Position numbers and translations under genes: made by a program
The notes under the pieces: model-generated
What the model saw: only the letters and a program-made list of their open reading frames with translations
What the model was told of the DNA's origin: nothing
The model's database searches: none
Shown here: in pieces, positions 1 through 7,917 of the stretch
Numbering within the stretch: the stretch's first letter is position 1
Layout of the letters: the number at the start of each line of letters is the position of its first letter
Source: Glomus cerebriforme
Taxonomy: Eukaryota > Glomeromycota > Glomeromycetes > Glomerales > Glomeraceae
Reading direction: 5' to 3'
Assembly: GCA_003550305.1 (NCBI GenBank)
Contig: QKYT01000647.1
Coordinates: 37,194 to 49,624, forward strand
DNA: 12,431 nt

Positions 1-419
1 AATACGTATAACATACTTGAGCACTGAATTTAGTCATAGCGATATAATCTTTATTAATCAATTAAAAGAATTTTTCATCAATTCTTTATTCGAAAAATAG
101 TGAGAATCAAAGGCGTTTAAATAAAAAATTCTTCAAATAAAAAAAGTCCAATCCATCTTTTTTTTTTGTTATGATGAAATAAATCTAAATAACATATAGC
201 GACATCTTATTTTTTTTTTTTTTTTTTTGCGAACGGCATTTTTTTAATCCCATATTTCTAAATTCAGATATTTGTTATGCAATTGATCGATAAAATCTCT
301 TTGTATTATTTCTTTTTTTGTAAAAATCATATAATAAATAATAAATGTAAACAATATTCATATCTCATATCTCAACAACTTACTATATTTTATTAAAGAT
401 ATATGGACTAATTATTAAT
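1..419. other. AT-rich non-coding stretch
   Basis: I see no gene here on either strand. The stretch is AT-rich with homopolymer runs, notably an unbroken run of about 19 T at 210-228. Stop codons are frequent in all frames and no exon-like piece bounded by splice sites was recognised. It may be the upstream flank of the repeat patchwork that follows. Confidence 0.6.
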
Positions 420-1960
420 CATTCACCTATTTATTCCCCATATTTGGCGGGTGAATACTGAATAGATTCCCATCTATTTATTTACTTCAATGAAATTAAA
501 AAAAAAAAATCTGGTTAATTGAAATTTGCCCCATTTTCAAATTAAAATATCAAATTATAGTTCTAAATTGGGGTTAGGGTACGACATTATCAATATAAAA
601 AGATCACAAGACGTAATATTTGACCATTAAACTATAGATAAAGGTTAAACCTGTTGAATTACTACATCCAGATTTGAGTAGTACTTAATTTTTATTTATT
701 GGATTCGATGAAAATGAATGGAAATAAAATTCTTCATCTAAAAATTAATACATTAATTCAGATTATTGTTTCCCAAACATATCCTCTGATATGATTGCAT
801 GTGATGTAATGTGATAATGTTTGATGGGGTTGGAAAATCCCACATCAAATAGTCATTAAATCCATCAAATCCATCAAATACTATTCTGCAGATCGGTGGA
901 TATGAAGCTTTTGTTTCCCTTTTTTATTATTTTTAATAAGTAAATACAGGTTCAATAAATGTAAATAAATACTTTTCTAATCAACAATGTAATGATGTTT
1001 AGTTGGTCACAAGACGCAGATGCATTCAACTATAAACATATGAGGTAAACTAAATGTTGATCGACATCCAAGAAAATGAAAATGAAACACAAACCATCAA
1101 ATTGTTTTATAATAGGATTTTTTAAATATTTTACATCATTATTTCATAGAAATATAGGGTTCCAAACTATTTAGGGCAACAAAACATAAAATAATAACAA
1201 ATTAAAACATTCTAATCTTCATATTTCAACAATGCAATAAATAATATTGAAAATAAGCTACTAAGATTGCTCGATCCGTTGACTTACAGGTAACATTTAG
1301 GTAACATTTAGAGTTGAATAATGCTTAATTTTTATCTATTTGCTTCAATGACAGTGAAAATAAAAAAATCCAAATATTAATTCAGTTGATATTGTTATGT
1401 TATTTCAAATGAGTAAGGTAAAATATTATTACAAATATATTTTATTTACGTCATATTTTTTCTTCATTTAAACTTTGTTTGCTTTTTTTATTATTTTGTG
1501 ATTGGGATAATAAATAAATAATATAAATTCTTATTTCAACAATGCGATAATAAAATATATACAGTATTAAAAAGTAATGTTGTTCGTTCACAAAGGCGCA
1601 ATATTTATCCATTCAATTATTGACCTATTTGATGACTTACAAGATAACATTTGAAATTAAAAAAAAAATCTGGATAAAAACATCTAAACATTAATTTACA
1701 AAATTAAGATTATTCATATGAGCAAATACAATTATTTCAATTATTCTCACCATTTTATTTTTTCTTAGTTGCCTTTTTTATTATTTTTTGGTAACATTTT
1801 TTATATTTTTTATACTGATCGACATTATATTTATATTGGCATACGCTAGTCCTAATATCGTGAGGTACCCCGTTCAATTGCATCCGATGATGAATTAGCC
1901 GATCATAAGACGCAAATATTTGTAAATCAGCCCTACACTGTACATTCAATAAAAATCTGA
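420..1960. repeat. Patchwork of diverged direct repeats
   Basis: Several word blocks recur in this stretch in diverged form. One block, of the type TCACAAGACGCAATATTT, occurs near 602-620, 1006-1022, 1587-1603 and 1906-1921. A second, of the type CTTAATTTTTATTTATT followed by TTCAATGAAAATGAAAATAAAA, occurs near 688-735 and 1324-1365, with shorter forms at 472-500 and 1650-1675. A third, TTTCAACAATGCAATAATA, occurs near 1225-1245 and 1530-1550, with a weaker form near 980-995. The order is partly kept but spacing is irregular (about 240-580 bp). This fits an old tandem or transposon-derived repeat broken by indels. No coding function is visible and the element class is unknown. Confidence 0.5.
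819..850. repeat. Imperfect inverted repeat
   Basis: TTTGATGGGGTT is followed after a few bases by AATCCCACATCAAA, giving an imperfect stem of about 12 bp. A short direct repeat of ATCCATCAAAT follows at 859-879. This may be a decayed transposon end or a small hairpin; no role can be assigned. Confidence 0.35.
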
Positions 1961-1967
1961 ACGTCAA
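1755..1967 (-). pseudogene. Relic reading frame with DIRxSVCQYKY segment
   Basis: A minus-strand frame of 70 codons is open here. It is not recognised as a known protein and ends in a low-complexity Lys/Tyr-rich tail. Its middle part reads DIRTSVCQYKYNVDQY. A second copy of this piece lies on the minus strand at about 3290-3340 and reads DIRISVCQYKYVDQY before a stop. Between the two copies most base changes are silent, and the one length change is a whole codon, which hints at past protein-level constraint. The frame sits inside the repeat patchwork, so a fragment of a repeated element or dead gene family is more likely than a working gene. Low confidence. Confidence 0.25.
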
Positions 1968-2615
1968 TTCAAAAAAAGATGATGATTTTTTTTTTTATAA
2001 CGTATTAAAAGGAGATTTACTGTAGATCATGATATTCATGTTACCATAAATAAACATGATGGCGTACAATAGCATTTAGACCAAAATTCCATGGTATTAC
2101 AACCCCATTTTTGATATAATTGAGATTTTAGAAGTTTAGAATTTGTGAATTTGAGTTGACCCTTCTGTCTGACTAACTTTATTTCTTTGATGATATTGTG
2201 ACAAATGAACAAAACAAAGATTGATTAGTAAAACAATGTGCGATTGCATTGTAAATAATTGCTTAAGTCATATGCAGAAAATCATTTAATTATTGAGAAT
2301 TTAGATTTTAAGAACTTTTGTTAAAATTAAAAAATTTTAATTTGTTTATTTATACATAACATTTTAAAGTAGTAACCAATACAAAGAGATTTTAGATCTA
2401 TTGAACAAATATTTGTAAATGTAAGCAGAACGTGGGATTGAAGAATGAGTTTTTATGTATTTTTTTAGATCGATAGATCAAAAATGATTTAAAAGTACTC
2501 TCCATGATTTTCTAAAATTTTTTTAGAGAAAAATTTTTTATTTTTTAAACATTGATTTCGTCAATATTTCAAATAATACATACATTTATTTCTCTTTTCG
2601 AAATAATATTATAAA
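1968..2615. other. Non-coding upstream region of Myb copy A
   Basis: No gene is visible. The stretch is AT-rich with many stops in all frames. It is the 5' flank of the first Myb-like gene. It does not contain the GTCTAGAAAC / TATAAATA / CCAATTTTCTTC block seen upstream of the other two Myb-like genes, and similarity between copies A and B stops at about the start codon. The promoter of copy A is therefore probably of different origin. No clear TATA box could be assigned. Confidence 0.5.
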
Positions 2616-3282
2616 ATGGCGATATTCAACGATGAAGTACGTTATTTTCCTTTTTATAACCAAAAAAAAATCAATAAGATTACTTCGTAATTAAAGAAAT
2701 GGCTTTTTTCTTAGGGCAATAAACTTATCAGATACTATATGAAAATGTGGGGACATCTTGATGATCGTTTTATATTGATTAGTGAGAAAATACCACCATA
2801 TACACCAAAACAAATTTCTAATCAGTAAGCTTAATTACATTTTTTTTCAAATCGACTATTTATTTTTTTTTCCAAATACCTTTTCCTCTAACTTTTTTTC
2901 AATTAATTTAGTTGGAAGACTTATCTCAATCCACAATGTAAGCGAATCTATTATAATGTTTGTTTATTTCAAATAACGTTAAATACTAATTACTAATTTT
3001 AATAATATCTATATTTCTTCTTGAATAGTATACGAGCACAAAAATAAGTTCATAAGTTTTTGGAAGCCAAAAAGAAAATTTTCAGGGAAAGTTGAAGTAA
3101 AGAAACAAGAGATTAGAGTTGAAGAGCCAGTACGACTGGGATTTTTTTATTCCTATAATTTTTCATTCACTTATATCAATCGTAATAGTCATATTAGTTC
3201 TAATAATTCATATTATATTAATAATGAAAGCCTCAGTATAAGTACTGAGTTAGCTAGATTTAATGTACCAATGTTGGTTTAA
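2616..3282 (+). CDS. Small Myb-like (SANT/HTH) DNA-binding protein, copy A; four exons
   Basis: Probable nuclear DNA-binding protein of 136 residues. Exons: 2616-2636, 2715-2824, 2912-2937 and 3029-3282. Introns start GTACGT, GTAAGC and GTAAGC and end in AG, and all are 78-91 nt. Residues 4-52 form one Myb-type repeat: MWGHLDDRFILISEKIPPYT (about 17-36), then PKQISNHWKTYLNPQ, matching the family pattern of acidic start, RT-like turn and a final W before N-x-L-N/D-P. The first Trp of a standard Myb repeat is replaced. A basic stretch WKPKRK (64-69) follows, then a tail rich in Asn, Ser and Tyr. No second Myb repeat is present, unlike copy C. Gene structure was built from splice sites and by matching copies B and C, which share exon lengths 110 and 26. 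Target genes are unknown. Exact limits of exon 1 rest on the shared ATG. Confidence 0.8.
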
Positions 3283-3757
3283 TCGTATTTTAATATTGAT
3301 CGACATATTTATATTGGCACACACTAATTCTAATATCACGGGATAATGATATTATTATTGAACGGGGCTTCGACCGATATTTTAAGTTTTTGGCCCCCGT
3401 CCAACAACATATAATTACGCCACCTTTTATAAATCTTTCATAATTATCATAAAGCAAAAGTATATACTGTATTTGTAAATAAACAAAAAATTTTTCGCAT
3501 TATTTTTTAAATTTGGACTAGTTGCTATACGTAAAGTTAGCAAATTTTGCTTTAATTTAGATTTTCGAACAATACAATTCAATTTATTGCATCTTTATGT
3601 AGCACAACGCGATGATTAGACGATTGTTATATAATATGCTGTGTTTGGTATTACAAAATGTTTGTTACAACGGAACAATAATTCCGACAACATAAATATG
3701 GTATTGTTCTGAAAATTTACTTTTTGTAAGTCTTTTTTTGGTTAAGTATACTACTAA
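3283..3757. other. Intergenic region between Myb copy A and the kinase gene
   Basis: No gene is visible. It holds a minus-strand relic peptide (about 3290-3340) related to that at 1755-1967 and an inverted repeat at 3358-3404. A small inverted repeat, CGGAACAATAATTCCG, occurs near 3669-3684. The last 100 bp or so must contain the kinase promoter, but no clear TATA box or known operator was recognised. Confidence 0.5.
3358..3404. repeat. Inverted repeat, possible tiny transposon remnant
   Basis: TTGAACGGGGC (3358-3368) pairs with GCCCCCGTCCAA (3393-3404) with one mismatch and one extra base. The GC-rich arms stand out in very AT-rich surroundings. The 11-12 bp arms and 24-bp middle would fit a collapsed MITE or a hairpin. 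The string CCCCGTTCAAT also occurs in opposite orientation near 1867-1877 beside the related relic peptide, so arm and relic seem to travel together. No transposase is present. Confidence 0.4.
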
Positions 3758-5236
3758 ATGAACGAGAATAATCTGAAAATAAAAAATAAAGTAAAAGTTT
3801 TTTTTTCAAAAGATTTAAGAGAACAAATTGAAAACTGTGGTATATGTTCTGATTGTAAAGAACCAAATACTGGATATGCATGGTGTAATAAATGTGATCC
3901 TGGCCGATTTAAAAGAGAAGGTAAAACAAGCGGAAATGAGAAAATGGATAAATTTATCTGTGAAAGGCAAAAGCAGACATTCCATTTTTATGATAATTTA
4001 GAATGGATACCTTATGAAAGGATTAAAGATATTGAACCTATTGGTGAAGGAGGATTTTCTAAAGTTTATTCCGCTACTTGGGTGGACGGAGCACCTAAAT
4101 TTGATAAAAAAAAGGTCCGTACTGGTCATATGAAAGTTGCACTTAAGAAACTTAAAAATTCAGATATGACAACCTTTATTGAGGAGGTAAAAAAAAAAAA
4201 CTACTCTTGTTTTTTTTTAATTATTAAATAATTTATTAATTATTTTGTTAATTTAGATAAGAATACACGATGAATGTAATTATGCTAATTTTCATATTAC
4301 ACAACTTTATGGTATAACAAGAGATCCAGATGCAGGCGATTTTATGATGGTTTTAGAATATGCAACTGGCGGGAATTTAAGAGTTTATCTTGAAAAAAAT
4401 TTTTCTAATTTAAAGTGGAAGGACAAATTGGAAATTTTAATTAATATTATAGATAATCTCGAATTTATACATGATAGAAATTATATTCATAAGGATTTAC
4501 ATAGTGGAAACATACTTCAATTTAGTTATTACGATGATTGGCAAGAAACAAAAATTAATGATTTAGGACTTGCACAATTAGTTGATAATTATAATTCTAC
4601 ATGTGTATGTGGGGTGCTTCCTTATATAGCACCTGAAATATTAAATAGATACCCATATACTTTTGCAAGTGATATTTATAGTTTTGGTATTATTATGGTA
4701 GAGGTATCAACCGGAAAGATGCCTTACGGAGATGTTCCACATAATGAAAAACTAGCATTGGCAATTTGCAATGGATTAAGACCCAAAATGGCTAAAGGAA
4801 CACCAAAATGCTATATTGATTTGATAAATCGATGTCTTGATGCAAATCCAAAAGAAAGACCTTCAGCAAAAGAAATACTTAAAATAATTAGAAATTGGAG
4901 ATTTCATAAAACACAAATTTCACAACCTAAAAAATCAAATTCTTCGAAGAAAACAGATAACTATAATCTAGAAATGGTTAAAGAATTTGTTGATGCAGAT
5001 GGAATCATCCTACAAGAACCCTCTTCTAAATCAACACTTCATCCCGAAGCAATTTATGCCAGTCGTTTGATGAGTTTTAATAATCTTCGTAGACCAATAA
5101 ATTCAAGAATTCAAATTGAAGATCCAGAAGGTAAAAATTTTTTATAATATTCATTTATATTTGTTTTTTGATTATTAATTTTCAATACTTTATTTTAGCT
5201 CCAGATTCTCAATTAGTTGATTTATATATTCGTTAA
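3758..5236 (+). CDS. TKL-type protein kinase with N-terminal CxxC segment; three exons
   Basis: Predicted Ser/Thr (tyrosine-kinase-like) protein kinase of 446 residues, probably cytosolic because no signal peptide or membrane segment is seen. Exons: 3758-4186, 4257-5130 and 5199-5236; introns are 70 and 68 nt, GT-AG. N-terminal residues 27-46 carry C-x2-C-x2-C and C-x2-C, a likely small zinc-ribbon. The kinase domain spans about 86-362. It has the Gly-rich loop GEGGFSKV (96-103), the ATP-binding lysine K130 in VALK, HKD at 221-223 with catalytic D223, N228, DLG at 245-247, APE at 268-270, D282/G287 of helix F and R344. All key catalytic residues are present, so activity is expected. HKD for HRD and DLG for DFG are variants of the kind common in this family. 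The tail keeps HPEAIYASRLMSF (405-417), as in the expanded kinase families of arbuscular mycorrhizal fungi. Substrate unknown. Confidence 0.92.
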
Positions 5237-5703
5237 GGTCTTCTGTTATGAAATAAGATTTTAATATCTAGATATGAAAGGTTGAATTGATTTTAGATTT
5301 TGAGAATAACTACGTGGAATTATTATAAGATAGGCAATAGGCATTAAAAAAGTATAAGCTTACATTAAAAACTATTTAAGATATTTTATAATTATGACAA
5401 TTGTATGAACTATCTCTATATATATGATATATATATATATATATATTTATTTATTGTTGGATAAACTTTTTTAAGAAATCTTTTATTAACGACGTTCTGA
5501 TTTTTTTTTATTTTTATTTTTTTTTTTTGATCAATATAAATACGTATTAAATGAAATAAATGATTCAATTTAATACTTTTTATATGCCAAGAATTTTAAA
5601 TTCATAAATTTATATCATTAATCGCATTAAGATGATCTTGGCCGGAATTGTATGTAAAAACTTTAATCTTGATTCTGACTGACATCTGAATAAAGTACAA
5701 TTG
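5237..5703. repeat. 3' flank of the kinase gene, duplicated downstream
   Basis: There is no gene here. From about 5385 the sequence matches a second copy beginning near 9020. The best matching pieces are GATAAACTTTTTTAAGAAAT with TCTTTTATTAA (5459-5489 against 9144-9175), and AGAATTTTAAATTCATAAAT followed by CATTAAGATGATCTT (5590-5639 against 9291-9332). An (AT)n microsatellite lies within at about 5416-5447. The repeat marks a segmental duplication of the region behind a kinase gene. Confidence 0.6.
5416..5447. repeat. (AT)n microsatellite
   Basis: A near-pure AT dinucleotide run broken once by a G. It is absent from the otherwise matching duplicate near 9040-9090, so it probably expanded after the duplication. 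Confidence 0.8.
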
Positions 5704-5812
5704 ACCTCTCTATAGTCACGCCTCACGCTATATGAGACCCATAATAAAGTTCCCCACAGTCTCACTATAAGGACCACCTCACTATAGCGGATCGGCTATA
5801 GCCTACAAGGAG
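5704..5812. mobile_element. Transposon-end-like block with CTC(A/T)CTATA motifs
   Basis: A locally GC-richer block with repeated short motifs: CTCTCTATAG (5706-5715), CTCACGCTATA (5722-5732), CTCACTATAAGG (5761-5772) and CTCACTATAGCGG (5778-5790), plus GGCTATAGCC (5794-5803), itself a perfect palindrome. Clustered subterminal motifs of this style are known from pogo/Tigger-like Tc1-mariner elements, so a decayed non-autonomous element is likely. A matching, more decayed block lies near 9375-9440 in the duplicate segment. No transposase frame or clear outer ends are visible. Confidence 0.35.
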
Positions 5813-6000
5813 TGAAAAAATGTATTTTTGTTGAAAATTTGAAGTAATTATTACTTAAATTCAATGACGATATCGATTGTTATTGTTTTCTAAAGGAAAA
5901 AATTAGGTAATTGTAGAAGAGAAAAAAGTCTTCTAATGCTCGAACTGCCCGAACTATTTAAATTCGAAGAAGTGGATGGTGAAAAAAAAATCAAAATACT
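5813..6000. other. Short non-coding spacer
   Basis: AT-rich spacer between the transposon-end-like block and the MITE. No reading frame or signal was recognised. Confidence 0.5.
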
Positions 6001-6228
6001 TTTAGAGCTTGGAACCAGTCAAAAAAAAATCTTAACCAGTTAATTATCCCGGTTAAAACTTAATTTTGACAAATTTTAATGGCGGCCAGAATTAACTAAC
6101 GTTAAAAACTTAATTCCGGTCAAATTTCGATGCCCGACCAGAATCAACTTATCGAAAATTTTTTTAACGCATCGGATTTGTATTTTAACCGAATCGGTTA
6201 ACCATCTTAATCGGTTCCAAGCTCTAAA
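6001..6228. mobile_element. 228-bp hAT-like MITE with terminal inverted repeats
   Basis: TTTAGAGCTTGGAACC (6001-6016) is repeated exactly in inverted form as GGTTCCAAGCTCTAAA (6213-6228), and weaker pairing continues inward for about 45 bp. The element is too short to code for a transposase. Inside are two diverged tandem units of about 50 bp (about 6053-6101 and 6102-6154). If the ends are TAGAGC...GCTCTA, the flanking octamers AATACTTT and AATAATAG agree at 5 of 8 positions, compatible with a decayed 8-bp hAT target duplication. The matching segment at 9846-9880 has the flanking sequence without the element, that is, an empty site. Superfamily assignment is inference from the terminus and duplication length. 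Confidence 0.8.
6053..6154. repeat. Two diverged tandem units inside the MITE
   Basis: Both units begin TTAAAACTTAATT or a close form, then share GAC/GTC-AAATTT, ATG-C, G-CCAGAAT-AACT. Units are about 49 and 53 bp. This suggests the MITE body grew by internal duplication. Confidence 0.5.
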
Positions 6229-6321
6229 TAATAGATATGGTTCTTTTTTGTGGACTGTAGAACAATAAAACGTATTTTTCTGTTTGTAATAATTAACGAG
6301 TACTCAAACTTTTTTTTTCAG

Positions 6322-6477
6322 GAATATAGTAAAAAAATTGAATAATTTGTATACTAAGTTAGTCGCTTGATGAGTTTTACTAATCTTTATGAATCAATAA
6401 ACTTCATAGGAGATGATGAACCTAGTAGTCAACAGGGACTACAAATAAAATGTTTTGATTGTCAGTTGCGGCAATAA
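6322..6477 (+). pseudogene. Relic C-terminal exon of a second TKL kinase
   Basis: The frame at 6361-6477 reads SRLMSFTNLYESIN and matches SRLMSFNNLRRPIN near the C-terminus of the intact kinase (residues 412-425). A polypyrimidine tract and CAG at 6311-6321 look like an intron acceptor just before the piece. Upstream the codons for Tyr-Thr (6350-6355) are separated from Ser-Arg-Leu by five extra bases (6356-6360), which break the frame and create a stop. The rest of the frame ends at 6475-6477 after a FDCQL string. No kinase domain remains nearby. It is most likely the 3' end of a lost kinase paralogue. An unused alternative last exon of the upstream kinase is less likely because of the frame break. 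Confidence 0.6.
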
Positions 6478-7116
6478 TAATATCCGAGAATGGATAAGTA
6501 TAATAACGTTTATTTTTTAGTAACTGTGGTAACATAAGCTATAACACCAGTAATATATTTACAAATAATTCCTAATTTGGTTATCCATCATTAACATTAT
6601 ACATGGATAACTATGAACATTATTTTTGGGAGGACATTATCAAGACACGATGTATCATATTTAAAAATAATTTTTTTACTGAAGGGTCATGACGATTTAA
6701 AATAGGATTTTTTTTTTTGACTTTTTATAATAAAATAATAAAAGAAATTCAAATTCAAAATTTAATTGGAAATAAATAATAACTTTTATCATTTACATAA
6801 ACATAAAAATCAAGAAAGTTGATTTATTACCTTCCTTTATTTATTTTATCATATAAATTATTGCTATTTACAAAATTACTGAATAAGAAAGGTACATTTA
6901 TCTTTTTCTTTTTTTTTCTGTAACAATTTTATATCGAAAAAAAAATCAAAAAGTTTTCAAAAATCAAAAGTGGAAGTCACCTTCCATTTTTGATTTTATT
7001 TTTTCAGAAAAAAAAATGATTAGCCAAAAATAAAATTTCTTTCAAGATTGTAATCAACAAATACAAATCTAATGCATTTCGGGATACGATCATCAATTTG
7101 GTAACTTCCAGAAAAA
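6478..7116. other. Non-coding region upstream of Myb copy B
   Basis: There is no gene here. The string CCTAATTTGGTTATCCATC (6571-6589) recurs as CCTAATTTGGTTATTCATC at 10207-10225. ATATCCGAGAATGG-type sequence (about 6480) recurs near 10961. Both tie this stretch to the duplicate unit further down. A strong hairpin lies at 6959-6997. Confidence 0.5.
6959..6997. repeat. Long hairpin, 17-bp arms
   Basis: AAAATCAAAAGTGGAAG pairs with CTTCCATTTTTGATTTT around a 4-base loop (TCAC), with one G-T pair as the only departure. It could be a transcript-end hairpin, a small-RNA precursor or a compact MITE remnant. No T-run-dependent terminator logic applies in a fungal nucleus, so its role is unclear. 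Confidence 0.55.
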
Positions 7117-7190
7117 TTTTCTGTCTAGAAACAGTGATTTGGAAGGGTCTACAAAAATATTATAAATAATTATATGATCCAATTTTCTTC
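7117..7190 (+). promoter_or_regulatory. Probable promoter block of Myb copy B
   Basis: Three short blocks are shared in order with the upstream region of copy C: TTTTCTGTCTAGAAACA (7117-7133), TATAAATA (7161-7168) and CCAATTTTCTTC (7179-7190). The TATA-like box lies about 78 bp before the start codon. Shared order across diverged paralogues suggests a core promoter with an upstream element, though common descent alone could also keep it. Confidence 0.5.
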
Positions 7191-7238
7191 ATTTTTTTTA
7201 GAAATTATTAAATTTTATTTTAAAGATTACTTTGTAGA

Positions 7239-7917
7239 ATGGCGATATTCAGCGATGAAGTACGTTATTTTCCTTTTTATAACCAAAAAAAAAAAAATCA
7301 CTAAGATTACTTCGTAATTAAAGAAATGGCTTTTTTCTTAGGGCAATAAACTTATCAGGTACTATATGAAAATGTGGGGACATCTTGATTATCGTTTTAT
7401 ATTGATTAGTGAGAAAATACCACCATATACACCAAAACAAATTTCTAATCAGTAAGCTTAAATATTTTTTTCAAATCGACTTATTATTTTTTCCTTTTCC
7501 TCTAACTTTTTTCAATTAATTTAGTTGGAAGACTTATCTCGATCCACAATGTAAGCGAATCTATTATAATGTTTTTTTATTTCAAATAACGTTGAATACT
7601 AATTACTAATTTTAATAATATCTATATTTCTTCTTTGAATAGTATACGAACACAAAAATAAGTCCATAAGTTTTTGGAAGCCAAAAAGAAAATTTTCAGG
7701 GAAAGCTAATGTTGAAGTAAAGAAACAAAAGGTTAGAACTGAAGAGCCAGAACAAAAAAAATTTTTTTATATCTATGATCGCTTTTTATCCCTTCCAATC
7801 AGTTATATTAGTCGTAATCGTTCTACAAATTATTCTAATAATAGTATGAACCTTGATCTTAGTATAAATTCTAGTTTAAATTTTAGTTTAAATGCTACTT
7901 CAAATACTAGTCGATAA
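7239..7917 (+). CDS. Small Myb-like (SANT/HTH) DNA-binding protein, copy B; four exons
   Basis: Probable nuclear DNA-binding protein of 143 residues, closest paralogue of copy A. Exons: 7239-7259, 7342-7451, 7525-7550 and 7643-7917; introns are 82, 73 and 92 nt with GT-AG ends. One Myb repeat covers about residues 4-52. It differs from copy A at only a few sites (Ser for Asn at residue 5, Tyr for Asp in GHLDYRF, Asp for Asn in YLDPQ). The basic WKPKRK stretch follows. The last exon has an in-frame 6-nt insertion relative to copy A (an extra Ala-Asn after SGK) and then a divergent tail rich in Asn and Ser, ending in two consecutive TAA stops. The gene is split so finely that no single long frame marks it. 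It is preceded by a promoter-like block shared with copy C. Targets unknown. Confidence 0.8.

Noticed and set aside
568..580. GGGGTTAGGG resembling a telomere repeat
   Set aside because: There is only one TTAGGG unit, with no tandem array.
2782..2976. 64-codon plus-strand frame
   Set aside because: It overlaps exon 2, intron 2 and exon 3 of Myb copy A in another frame and is largely intron read-through; it is a shadow.
4187..4231. Continuation of the kinase frame to a stop at 4231
   Set aside because: The Lys-rich end is intron read-through. A GT donor at 4187 and AG acceptor at 4255-4256 restore the kinase domain exactly.
5131..5147. Kinase stop codon at about 5147 as the true end
   Set aside because: A GTAAAA donor at 5131 joins in frame to a short exon at 5199-5236. 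The early stop would lie within that intron. The splice model is preferred but needs transcript support.
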